From the NCBI GenBank assembly GCA_964485695.1, contig CAZAKZ010000028.1, forward strand, positions 1 through 46,314: a stretch of 46,314 nt of DNA, written 5' to 3'. Below, one piece after another: positions 6,920-15,446 of this stretch; positions within the stretch are counted from its first letter, which is position 1; each line of letters starts with the position of its first letter. Made by a program: the position numbers and the translations under genes. The notes beneath the pieces were generated by a model. It saw only the letters and a program-made list of their open reading frames with translations, made no database searches and was not told the DNA's origin. Origin of the DNA: CAZAKZ01 sp964485695. Lineage in GTDB: Bacteria; Planctomycetota; JAFGQW01.

Positions 6920-8311
6920 CTACCACCAGTCGATGTTGGATTTTCCCGGCTTGAACAGGGACCCATTCCGCTCCACCAGGGCCTTGGCCAGGGAGCGGTA
7001 GACCCGGGTATCGCTCGGTCGGGCCAGCCAGAACTTGTTCTTGTTCGGGATGTCGCTGGCGTCGGTGCCCAGGACGTGGGTGAAGTGATCCGTTTCGACG
7101 ACCACATCGACGTCCTCACCCAGGCTGAGCGGGGCGGCGGCCTGGGCCGCATCGATCCAGAACGCTCCGGGATACCGGGCCAGGTAGGCGCGCAGTCTGA
7201 GGATGAAGGCCACGGCCTGGGGGGCCCGGACGCCGAGGTTCCGGGTGCGGAGGCCGTACTTGCCGATCATGTCGTTGGCTAGCGACAGGATGCCCGCCGG
7301 CCCCTTCACCATGATGCCGTCCAGGCCGGTGTCCTCCTCCCCCTCGTGGATGGTCTTGAACTTGAGGGGCTGGGAGTGCCGGGTGTTCAGGCCAGGATTG
7401 ACGTTGCTCCCGTAGAGGTAGGTCTCAACCATGGCGTTCCGGAAGTGGGTGCCGGTGATCCGTTCCATGACGATTCCCCAGCCGTTCCCCCGGGCGGCCC
7501 GGGCGGCGATGAGTCGCATTCCGTGAAACACGGAAATGCCGTCCTTCTTCGAGTTGAATAGCGGCCAGGGTGTCTCCTCCGTATCCAGTTCTCTCTCCGC
7601 ACAGAGATCCAGGAGGGACAGGATGGCCGATTCGGTGAGAAAACCGACGATCCGGAGCTTCTCGAACAGCGCTTCGGTGGCGGCCTTACCCAACCGGGCG
7701 CGAATCCAGTCGAACACCCGGTCCGGATTCCGGTTCGCCAGGTGGCGCAGAATCTTTCGGGCCCGCCGGTCTCCTTCACCGGCCAGGTCGGCCATGAGGG
7801 GGAAGCCGACGCCGGGGTGAGCACAAAGCCACTGCCTCAGGAGATGGGCGGCCTCCAGGGGAGAACCGTTCACCCGGTGGACGGCCCACACAACCGCAAA
7901 CGCCTTGCGTGTACCGATTGCCAGCAGGCACCGCAGGACCAGAGACGGATGGTTGTCCAGGTCGCCGTCCTCCCCCAGGTGATCGGCCAGCCAGGGTAGG
8001 ACACCCGGACCGTAGCGCTCCACCAGGGCCGTTCCGTCCTCGCCCCGCGGCTCGCCGGTCCACTCGATCCTGCGCGCATGTCGGATGAACTCCCTCGCAT
8101 CCTTCAGGGAGAGCAGCGCCGCCCAGAGGACGTCGCAGTCGAGGATGACGGCGCTCCCCTTCCGCCGCCCCCGACCCCGGGCAAATTCCCGGGCCTTCCG
8201 CACGGTCTCCCGCGCCCGGTCGAGCGGCATGAGGCCACGGTCGTCCAGGCCCTCCACCCGGGCCTTCCACAGGGCGTTCTCGAGGTCGGTTCTCTGTTTT
8301 CGTTCTTTCAT
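6920..8311 (-). CDS. Uncharacterised 463-residue protein coupled to the EndoQ-UvrD gene
   Basis: I do not recognise this family. The protein is soluble, with no signal peptide or membrane segment, and rich in helical segments. Residues about 50-80 include GSAVILDCDVLWAALLSL, and the middle has HEAT-like Ala/Leu/Arg helices. The last 170 residues look like a separate alpha/beta domain (GLDGIMVKGPAGILSL, then AFWIDAAQA, LGEDVDVVVETDHFTHVLG), ending in SNIDWW. The frame is open further upstream, but that part overlaps the helicase gene in another frame. The ATG at 8311 lies six bases after the helicase stop, so it is the likely start and points to one transcript and possibly a shared role in DNA repair. 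The ribosome site is weak, consistent with translational coupling. No catalytic motif is claimed. Confidence 0.65.
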   Translation of the reverse strand: MKERKQRTDLENALWKARVEGLDDRGLMPLDRARETVRKAREFARGRGRRKGSAVILDCDVLWAALLSLKDAREFIRHARRIEWTGEPRGEDGTALVERYGPGVLPWLADHLGEDGDLDNHPSLVLRCLLAIGTRKAFAVVWAVHRVNGSPLEAAHLLRQWLCAHPGVGFPLMADLAGEGDRRARKILRHLANRNPDRVFDWIRARLGKAATEALFEKLRIVGFLTESAILSLLDLCAERELDTEETPWPLFNSKKDGISVFHGMRLIAARAARGNGWGIVMERITGTHFRNAMVETYLYGSNVNPGLNTRHSQPLKFKTIHEGEEDTGLDGIMVKGPAGILSLANDMIGKYGLRTRNLGVRAPQAVAFILRLRAYLARYPGAFWIDAAQAAAPLSLGEDVDVVVETDHFTHVLGTDASDIPNKNKFWLARPSDTRVYRSLAKALVERNGSLFKPGKSNIDWW

Positions 8312-8316
8312 GAGAG

Positions 8317-11300
8317 TCAGAAAAGCGTCTGCTGTTCGGGTTGCTTGCGCCGTCGGCTCGAAGGAGACCGAGAGGCTTCGATCTGCTTGAGCGCCTCCTC
8401 GATATCGTTCAAGAACCGCGAGGGTTTTCCGGGCAATGACCGGCCGAAAAGGGCGCGCTTTCGGGCGTGGGACAGATAGAGTCGCCTCTTTGCCCGGGTC
8501 ATTCCCACATAGAGGAGTCTCCGTTCTTCTTCCAGATCGTGAACCGGGATCGGTCCGCGGCCCTTTCGTTCTCGCCCGGCGTCCGGGCCGGGAAACGGAA
8601 GCACGCCCTCCTCGCACCCCAGGATGAAGACGACGGGGAACTCGATGCCCTTGCTGGCGTGAAGGGTCATGAGGGCGACACGCTCGGCCAGCGGGTCGTA
8701 GAGGTCCATTCCGGTGCCGAGGGTGAGGTGGTCGAGGAAGGCATCCAGGTCGTCACCGAAGGGGCGAGCGAATGCAGAGAGGCATTCGGCCAGGTTCCTG
8801 TCGGTCACCTGTTCGGCAATCCGTTCAGCAATCTGGTCAGCCGCTGTACCCCCGGCCTCCGGTTTCAAGGACCTCAGGGCCGCCACGGCTTCCCGGACGC
8901 CGGCCTGGTCCATGGCGGCCTCGTGACCCACGCTCTGAAACGGCATGCCCGAGCGCTCGAGGGCCTCCTCCACCGGCTTCCTGAGCGCCGACAGCCTGAA
9001 GAGCACCGCGATGTCCGAGAAACCGTACCCGCGGCCGGCGTCTGCCACGTCGATTCGGTCGCTGTCCAGGGAGAACTCGCTGGTACCGCCGACAAGGCGC
9101 TCGATTTCCTGGACCACCGCCTCGGCCTCGGCCCGGGGTGTGGGCGCCTTGCGGATGGAGATACGCATCTGTCCCTGGAGACCGGACCAGAGCCGCGTTT
9201 CCCACCGGACCGGAGAGCGGGAGATGATCTGGTTCGCAGCGGTGATGATCTGCTCGGTGGAACGATAGCTCCGGGTGAGCCTGACCACCCGGGCTCCGGG
9301 ATGGTCCTTCTCGAATTTCAGGAAGAACCCGGCATCGGCACCGCGAAAGCCGTAGATGGCCTGGTCCGGATCCCCGATAACCGTGATGTCACTATCTCTG
9401 ATGTCACTACCCGCCGGGGCCAGGATCCGCAACAGCTCGTACTGCCGGGAATTCAGATCCTGGTACTCGTCGACGGAGATGAACCGGAACCTGGACCGCC
9501 AGGCATCCGCGATGTCGGGACGGTTCCGGAAGAGCTTCAGTGGACGCAGGATGAGGTCGTCGAAATCCACGGCGTTTGCATCGGCCTTCACGGATTCGTA
9601 GCGTTGCCTGAGGTCCGATGCTTCGGACGGCTGGGCGGCGAATTCGTCGACCTCCTTGTCGAGGTCTTTACGCGCTCCGGCCACACTCGCCTTGGAGGCC
9701 CTGCCGCCGAGGGCACGCCGGATCAAGGCGTCGCGGTCTTCCTCGTCCAGCACCTTGAATCCGGACTCGAGACTTGCCGCCTGGGTCTCCTCCCGGAGCA
9801 CCCTGAGGCCGAGGGCATGAAACGTGGACACGGCCAGTCCTGAAAACACCGTTTTATCGGGCAGGAGGATACGAAGCCGCTCCCGCATCTCCTCGGCAGC
9901 CCGGTTGGTAAAGGTGATGGCCAGAACTTCCTCGGGCTGCACGTTTCCGGTCTTCACCCGGTGGGCGATGCGGTGGGTGAGAGTCCGGGTCTTTCCGGTC
10001 CCGGGTCCGGCCAGGATCAGGACCGGCCCTGCCGGAGCCTCCACGGCGTCCTGTTGCGCCTCGTTGAGGGCGTGAACCGGAGAGCCGGGAGCCGCCCGCT
10101 TCGAGGAGACCGTCCTGGAGCCGGCGGCCGCTATCTTGTCACTGACGGCTTTCCGGGACCCGGCCGGCCGGGCCTTCCTCCGCTTCCCGCGCGCCGGGGC
10201 CGGCTGGGCGAAGAGGGTGCCCTGGCCCACCAGGCGCGCCCGGTCCCCCGGAGAGAAGATACGAATGGTACCGAACTCACCGTCGTACCCCGCCTCGATG
10301 TCCAGGTCTCCGGTGCGCATCCGACGCACGGCCTCGGCCACCAGAGAGGAGGAGGTCCGCTCGATATCCTCCAGCGGCAGGGATCTGAGGATCGAAAGCT
10401 CAGGACCGCATCGCTCGATCAAGGCGTCGTAGTGGGCACGGACCTTTTTGCTTCTAGAGTTCACCTCCAGCACATCCCCGAGGACCTCCATGAGAGGAAC
10501 GATCATGCTGTACGGGGCCATTTCCCCGGAAGACCCGGCTTCATCCCGATCCGCCAGTTCCTCGACCCGCGACATGACTCCGACCGTGATGGGCTTTCCG
10601 CAGACCGGACACAGCCCTCCGCATTCACGGGTTTCCGTGGGATTCATACGGAGGTTGCACTTCCGGTGTCCGTCGTAGTGGTATTTCCCTTCCTCCGGGA
10701 AGAACTCCAGGGTGCCCTTGAAGGTCGTCCCGTCGCCGGTCTCGAGGGCCTGCCGGATGGAGGGAAAATCCGTCTCGGTATCGAACACGTTCGCCTCACG
10801 GCCCAGCTTCATTCCCGAGTGCGCGTCGGAATTGGAGATCAGCGTCAACCCGTCCAGAATGGACAGGCGCCTGCACATGAGTGGATCCGCGGAGAGCCCC
10901 GTCTCCACGGCAAAGACGTGGTGTGTGAGATCCCCGAAGCATGCTTCCACGGAATCGAAACCGGACCGGTGGCCCAGCAGCGAGAACCAGGGTGTCCAGA
11001 TGTGGGCCGGCACCAGGAAGGCGCCGTCTCCCGCCTCGAGGACGATCTCGAGGAGATGCCTCGCGGAGATGCCGAGAATCGGCCGGCCGTCCGACTTCAG
11101 GTTGCCCACGCGCGACAGGGCCGCGGTGATGCGACCGGCGCATTCGAAGCTCGGCGCGAACACCACGGTGTGGATCTTCCGGGTCTTTCCGTCCTGCTTG
11201 TAGATGTTGGAGATCTCGCCGGTCAGCAGGAACCGGACCGGTCCGCGGGAAGCGGGCGGCACGTCCGCCTCGGCCTCGGCGCACGTCTCGTCATTCAAGC

Positions 11301-11493
11301 GGAACACGCCTTCACCGGCCGGAACCAGCACCTCCTGCATCTCGGCCATCCACTCGGGGTGGGTGAGATCCCCCGTGCCCACGACCGTGATTCCTTTTCG
11401 CTGGGCCCATGCATGGAGATGGGGAAGAGTGAGGTCTCGGCTCGTGGCCCTGGAGAATCTGGAATGGATGTGAAAATCGGCGAGGAATTCCAC
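8317..11493 (-). CDS. Endonuclease Q-like PHP nuclease fused to UvrD/Rep SF1 helicase
   Basis: This is a two-part DNA-repair protein. Residues 1-430 match the endonuclease Q family (TIGR00375-type PHP proteins). They include the metal motif DFHIHSRFS (Asp6, His8, His10), conserved HIWTPWFS and NSDAHSG blocks, then a Cys4 zinc finger with C279, C291, C295 and C298, and the closing GYDGEFGTIRIF segment. EndoQ cuts 5' of deaminated bases such as uracil and hypoxanthine. A basic Lys/Arg/Ala linker (about 430-475) leads to a complete SF1A helicase: Walker A AGPGTGKT (495-502), DEYQD, GDPDQAIYGFRGAD, LTRSYRST, LHASKGIEFPVVFI and RLLYVGMTRAKRRLYL. All helicase motifs are intact. The fusion suggests incision coupled to strand displacement. 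Similar PHP-UvrD proteins exist in databases as far as I recall, but I know of no characterised one. Confidence 0.92.
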   Translation of the reverse strand: MEFLADFHIHSRFSRATSRDLTLPHLHAWAQRKGITVVGTGDLTHPEWMAEMQEVLVPAGEGVFRLNDETCAEAEADVPPASRGPVRFLLTGEISNIYKQDGKTRKIHTVVFAPSFECAGRITAALSRVGNLKSDGRPILGISARHLLEIVLEAGDGAFLVPAHIWTPWFSLLGHRSGFDSVEACFGDLTHHVFAVETGLSADPLMCRRLSILDGLTLISNSDAHSGMKLGREANVFDTETDFPSIRQALETGDGTTFKGTLEFFPEEGKYHYDGHRKCNLRMNPTETRECGGLCPVCGKPITVGVMSRVEELADRDEAGSSGEMAPYSMIVPLMEVLGDVLEVNSRSKKVRAHYDALIERCGPELSILRSLPLEDIERTSSSLVAEAVRRMRTGDLDIEAGYDGEFGTIRIFSPGDRARLVGQGTLFAQPAPARGKRRKARPAGSRKAVSDKIAAAGSRTVSSKRAAPGSPVHALNEAQQDAVEAPAGPVLILAGPGTGKTRTLTHRIAHRVKTGNVQPEEVLAITFTNRAAEEMRERLRILLPDKTVFSGLAVSTFHALGLRVLREETQAASLESGFKVLDEEDRDALIRRALGGRASKASVAGARKDLDKEVDEFAAQPSEASDLRQRYESVKADANAVDFDDLILRPLKLFRNRPDIADAWRSRFRFISVDEYQDLNSRQYELLRILAPAGSDIRDSDITVIGDPDQAIYGFRGADAGFFLKFEKDHPGARVVRLTRSYRSTEQIITAANQIISRSPVRWETRLWSGLQGQMRISIRKAPTPRAEAEAVVQEIERLVGGTSEFSLDSDRIDVADAGRGYGFSDIAVLFRLSALRKPVEEALERSGMPFQSVGHEAAMDQAGVREAVAALRSLKPEAGGTAADQIAERIAEQVTDRNLAECLSAFARPFGDDLDAFLDHLTLGTGMDLYDPLAERVALMTLHASKGIEFPVVFILGCEEGVLPFPGPDAGRERKGRGPIPVHDLEEERRLLYVGMTRAKRRLYLSHARKRALFGRSLPGKPSRFLNDIEEALKQIEASRSPSSRRRKQPEQQTLF

Positions 11494-11807
11494 GCTTCCA
11501 CCCTCTCCAATAGATTTCGGTCACATCCCTCAACACTGTGGTACGCGTGGGGATTTTCTCAAATTTCACCCTCGTCGTCGAGGACCGTCTCACTTCTTCC
11601 GCCTCCGGGCACGTTTCCGGGTTCCCTCCCGGTAACATCTCCTCCCACCCGGACCAGGCCGGCCGAAATGTGACCTCCCGGAGAACCTGAAATAATGCCC
11701 TCTTGAGGCCTTGTTTACTTTCTCACCTACACTTGGCCCGCCGATTGCGTGGAGTCGGGGAGCCAGAACCACCGGGGAACATCGACCAGCGCGAAAGGAC
11801 TCGAGCC
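11494..11807. promoter_or_regulatory. Divergent intergenic region, no motif assigned
   Basis: About 310 bases separate the divergent EndoQ-UvrD and HEAT-repeat genes, so promoters for both should lie here. I see no convincing -35/-10 pair, operator or structured RNA. GAAAGGAC just before 11808 is the ribosome site of the HEAT gene and supports that start. Confidence 0.3.
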
Positions 11808-13787
11808 ATGCACCGGTTCCTCATCCTGCCAGTCCAGATCCTCCTGGTCCTGATCGCGACCAGGACAGCCGCCGCTCATGGAGGCGGCCACGGCGTTCCC
11901 TACAACGGGCCCAGCGGCACCGTGCCACCGAACATACGCTCGGGCACGCCTCAGCCCACAGGTCCGACAGGACCCACAGGGCCCACGAGTCGACCCGATC
12001 CTCCACCCACGACCACGACTCCGACGCCTCCACCCTTGCCGTCCGGAACCCCCTCCGGCGCCTCGAGCGCCTCCAGGTCCGGCACCGTGTCTGGTGCCGC
12101 GTCCGGTTTCACACGCAATCCCAACAGCAGGAGCAGGGGAAGCTTCGAGGACTGGGAGTTCTGGTGGTCTTTCAACAAGGAGCGCTACCTCAACCTCAAG
12201 AAGCACCTGTATCGCCACCGGGCCGTGGTGTCCGAATCCGGCGACTACTTCCTCGGCCGGCGCACGGGAAGCGAAGTCGTGGACACCGCCCGCCCCACGA
12301 AGGAGTACGTCCGGACCGTCCTTATTCCCGGTCTCCTCGACATGCTGAAGGCGTCGCATGCGGACATCCGCGACAGTGCCTGTATTGCCCTGGGCAAGGT
12401 GGGGAACGCTGCGGAGGTGGATATCCTGTGTCGAATGCTCGAGGACAACGTCCCGGGCGTTCGGAAGGCGGCGGTCGTCGGCCTGGGGCTGCTCCGGACC
12501 GCCAGGGCCATCAAGCCCCTCCTGGCGATCCTCGAAGCCGGTCCGCCGGGGAGAAGCCTCCGGGGCGGCCGCACACCCGAGAGCGACCTGCGCGCCATGG
12601 CGGCGACCGGTCTGGGCCTCACCGGAGACAACGATTTCGGCGACGTGAAGGAAGCCCTGATGCGGTACAGCCGCAGCATCGATGTCCACAAGACCATTCG
12701 AGTGAATGCCACCGTGGCCCTCGGCCTGATGCGGGGAAACAGGGCGTACGTGGAAGGAATCACCGGCCACCTGAAGATCCTCGTGGCATCGCCCAGGTTC
12801 GACGATTTCGTGCGCGCCCATGCGGTGGTCTCCCTGGCGAGGCTCCTGGATCGAAACGCCGTGGCCGTGGACAGGGACACGCTTAGATTCCTCCATCGAC
12901 TGGTGCGGCGCGAACGGGCGGGCCACGTGCACCGGAGCGCTGTCATCGCCCTCGGCCTTCTGGTGAAAGATCCCCAGGACCATGCGGATAGCTTGAAGCT
13001 GCTGCAACATGAGCTCATGCGGGGCCGGAACAACACTTCCCGGAACTTTGCCGCCATCGCCCTCGGTCAGACCGGCATCCCGGCGGCATTCAGGCCGCTC
13101 CAGAAGGTCGTGCTGAAGGCGAAGGGACAGCACGGGGCGTACGCGGCTCTGGGTCTCGGGATCCTCTGCGACGGATTCCGAGGGAACGCGGAGCATTTGG
13201 AACTGCGCCTGAAGGGGCTGAACGCCCTCGTGGCCGGATTCAGGCGGGTCAAGAATCCGCAGATCATGAGCGGCTACGCCATCGCCCTCGGCATCGCCCG
13301 GCACAGTGAGGCGGGCAAGGACCTCCTCGAGGCCATGAAAAAGAACCGCGGCACCACGCTGAAGGGCTACCTCGCCGTGGCCCTGGGCATGGCAAACTAC
13401 ACGCCGGCCGTGGAATACCTTCGCACTGTGCTCGACAACACCGACAACCTCCCGCTCCTCAAGCAGCAGACCGCCATCGGTCTCGGGTTGATGGGAAATC
13501 GGGACGTGGCCGCGAACCTGGTGCGGTCCCTGAAGGAGGATTCCTCCACCTTCGTCCAGGCTTCCATCACCCAGGCCCTCGGGTACATCGGGGACCGGAC
13601 GTCCATCCTCCCGCTGACGACGATGCTGACCGATTCCAAAGCCCGGAACCTGACCCGCGCCTTTGCGTGCGTGGCCCTGGGCACCATCGGTGAGGACACG
13701 CTCGTGCCGGTGCTGTCAGAGCTGTTCGTCCACCACAACTTCCCGGCGACCAACCGGACGTTGATGGAACTGCACCGGATCATGTGA
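11808..13787 (+). CDS. Secreted HEAT-repeat protein (paralogue A)
   Basis: This 659-residue exported protein begins MHRFLILPVQILLVLIATRT, a Sec signal probably cut after AAAH. A low-complexity linker follows, with collagen-like GPTGPTGPT and Pro/Thr runs (about 30-100). A conserved aromatic block comes next (FEDWEFWWSFNKERYLNLKK, about 110-130), then FLGRRTGSEVVD, then HEAT/PBS-lyase-like repeats to the C-terminus with recurring ACIALGKVGN and AVALGLMRGN phrases. It is probably an extracytoplasmic scaffold or binding protein. The ATG at 11808 with GAAAGGAC upstream is chosen over an earlier in-frame start because the signal peptide begins there. It shares this layout with the gene at 18274, and both point away from the FGE/TPR operon lying between them. 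No enzymatic motif is visible. Confidence 0.82.
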   Translation: MHRFLILPVQILLVLIATRTAAAHGGGHGVPYNGPSGTVPPNIRSGTPQPTGPTGPTGPTSRPDPPPTTTTPTPPPLPSGTPSGASSASRSGTVSGAASGFTRNPNSRSRGSFEDWEFWWSFNKERYLNLKKHLYRHRAVVSESGDYFLGRRTGSEVVDTARPTKEYVRTVLIPGLLDMLKASHADIRDSACIALGKVGNAAEVDILCRMLEDNVPGVRKAAVVGLGLLRTARAIKPLLAILEAGPPGRSLRGGRTPESDLRAMAATGLGLTGDNDFGDVKEALMRYSRSIDVHKTIRVNATVALGLMRGNRAYVEGITGHLKILVASPRFDDFVRAHAVVSLARLLDRNAVAVDRDTLRFLHRLVRRERAGHVHRSAVIALGLLVKDPQDHADSLKLLQHELMRGRNNTSRNFAAIALGQTGIPAAFRPLQKVVLKAKGQHGAYAALGLGILCDGFRGNAEHLELRLKGLNALVAGFRRVKNPQIMSGYAIALGIARHSEAGKDLLEAMKKNRGTTLKGYLAVALGMANYTPAVEYLRTVLDNTDNLPLLKQQTAIGLGLMGNRDVAANLVRSLKEDSSTFVQASITQALGYIGDRTSILPLTTMLTDSKARNLTRAFACVALGTIGEDTLVPVLSELFVHHNFPATNRTLMELHRIM

Positions 13788-13808
13788 TGTAGTGCAGATG
13801 TAAGAGTA

Positions 13809-13840
13809 CGCCCGGCCGCCGGGATTCCGGCGGCCGGGCG
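13809..13840. terminator. Strong bidirectional hairpin between convergent genes
   Basis: A perfect 14-bp stem (13809-13822 with 13827-13840, core GCCCGGCCGCCGG) encloses a GATT loop. It lies 22 bases after the HEAT-gene stop and nine bases before the end of the convergent TPR gene. The stem is GC-only without a T-run, so it may be a hairpin-type or Rho-assisted terminator for both strands. Confidence 0.7.
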
Positions 13841-13848
13841 GCACGCAG

Positions 13849-15432
13849 TCATTTCCCGCCCGGCGCGAATCCCTTCTCCGCTAGCGCCTTCATCTTTCGC
13901 CTCACCATGTTCAGCACCCGCATGGAGACCCCGCGGCCGGGCTGGCGCTCCACCACGGTTTCGAGGAGCTTCTCGGCCCGCTTGTATTCTCCCCGCTCCG
14001 CCAGGATCGTGGCCAGGTTCTCCATGGCATCCAGGCAGTTCGGATCGATCTTCAGGGCTCTTTCGTAGAGCTTCTCGGCCTCCTTCATGGGATTCACCGG
14101 GCCCAGGGAGCCATACTGGAGGACCCCACCGGCGGAGTTGAGGATCTGGGGATTGTCCGGGGCCAGCTTCAGCGCCTCCTTGAAGGCGTACCATGCTTCC
14201 TTCAATCGGTTCTGTTTCGACAGGAAAAGGCCGAGGTTGGACCACTGGTCGGCCTCCCCGGGCCGGAAATCCAGAATCCTGCGGGTGAGGTTTTCCGCCT
14301 GGATCCACTTCCGGGCCGCGAAATGCCGGCTCACCATGACCTGGAGCAGGACAAACGCCGTCCGGTTCGAAGCATCCAGCGCCAGGGCCTTCTCGCAGCA
14401 CTTCACCGCTTCGGTCTGTTTCTTGTCCTCATTGATGAGGAATCCGGCGATGCGGGCCCACGCCTCCGGGAACCGGGCTCCCTCCGGCGTCTTCACGCAC
14501 GCTTCCCAGGCCTTCCGGGCCCCGGCCGAATCACCCATGGCCTGGTGGAAATAGCCCAGGTAGAAGTGCGGCAGCGCAGCGGGCAGAGACATGCCAGCCA
14601 GGGTTCGCAGTATCTTGACCCCGTGTTCCCGGTCGTTCTCCTCGTTCCCGAACGCCGCCCAGAGGGTCTGAAACGTGGCGTCGTTGAGGGGTGCGAGGGC
14701 AAAGGCTTTCCCGAAAGCTCCCCCGGCCTGTTCCCATTTGTCCAGTCGAGCGTAACAGAATCCCGCCCGCGCGTTCGTGTCGCGGTGGAACTCCTTGAAG
14801 GACTCGGGCGTGATCCGGAGGGTTCGCTCGTACGCTTCCACCGCTTTGTCCAGCTTGCCTCCGAACTGGAGCGCCAGGCCGAGACCCTGGAGGTAGCTCG
14901 GCTGGTCGGGCTTCAGCGCCACCGCCTTCTCGAAGGCCTTCTCCGCCGCGGCAGCCCCCGCCGCGCCGGCCTGGAGCTTGATCAGGCCCAGCGTGTAGTA
15001 TGCCTCGTGGAACTTCGCATGGAGGCGGACCGCCTTCGAGCACTGGATGGAGGCGTCCAGGAAAAACGAGGCGGGCGTGTTCGCGTCATCGCCCGGCCGG
15101 GGGGCCCCTCGGCGGCGGATCCCCTCCCAGTAGAGGGCCTGGGCCATGACGTGGAAGACCGCGGGGGAGGGTTTCGGCTGGTCTTCCACCTTTCGCAGGA
15201 CTTCCAGGGCTTCCGTGTAGCGCCCCAGGGCGACGAGACACCGGCCGGCCCCCAGGCATGCGCCCTCCTTCCGGGGCCGCACCGCCAGCACGGCCTTGAA
15301 GAAGCCCAGGGCTTCTCCGTACTTCCCTGCGTTGTAGAGCTCGAGGCCGATGTCGAGCTCTGGATCCGCCTGGCCGTGAACCGGGGTGAAACCCACCACG
15401 AGAAGAACCACCGTCATCCAGCCGTATTTCAT
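13849..15432 (-). CDS. Secreted TPR-repeat protein (downstream copy)
   Basis: A 527-residue exported TPR protein. The signal peptide is MKYGWMTVVLLVVGFTPVHG, cleaved before QADPELD. The remainder is tandem tetratricopeptide-like helix pairs with the usual small/large alternation (LYNAGKYGEALGFFKAVL, CLVALGRYTEALEVLRKV, AYERTLRITPESFKEF, AEKLYERALKIDPNCLDAMENLA). It has no recognised enzymatic domain, so a protein-binding or assembly role in the periplasm is likely. The open frame continues 49 codons upstream into the preceding gene. The ATG at 15432 with GAGGAG before it is the proper start and leaves 14 bases to the upstream TPR gene. The two TPR proteins are clearly related in layout and probably arose by tandem duplication. 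Confidence 0.85.
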   Translation of the reverse strand: MKYGWMTVVLLVVGFTPVHGQADPELDIGLELYNAGKYGEALGFFKAVLAVRPRKEGACLGAGRCLVALGRYTEALEVLRKVEDQPKPSPAVFHVMAQALYWEGIRRRGAPRPGDDANTPASFFLDASIQCSKAVRLHAKFHEAYYTLGLIKLQAGAAGAAAAEKAFEKAVALKPDQPSYLQGLGLALQFGGKLDKAVEAYERTLRITPESFKEFHRDTNARAGFCYARLDKWEQAGGAFGKAFALAPLNDATFQTLWAAFGNEENDREHGVKILRTLAGMSLPAALPHFYLGYFHQAMGDSAGARKAWEACVKTPEGARFPEAWARIAGFLINEDKKQTEAVKCCEKALALDASNRTAFVLLQVMVSRHFAARKWIQAENLTRRILDFRPGEADQWSNLGLFLSKQNRLKEAWYAFKEALKLAPDNPQILNSAGGVLQYGSLGPVNPMKEAEKLYERALKIDPNCLDAMENLATILAERGEYKRAEKLLETVVERQPGRGVSMRVLNMVRRKMKALAEKGFAPGGK

Positions 15433-15446
15433 CAAGGGATTGCTCC

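Noticed and set aside
8467..9843. Long open frame antisense to the EndoQ-UvrD gene (also 9961-11673)
   Set aside because: GC-rich codon use leaves the complementary frame open; the peptides are Gly/Arg/His-rich with no domain, while the minus strand encodes a full multi-domain protein.
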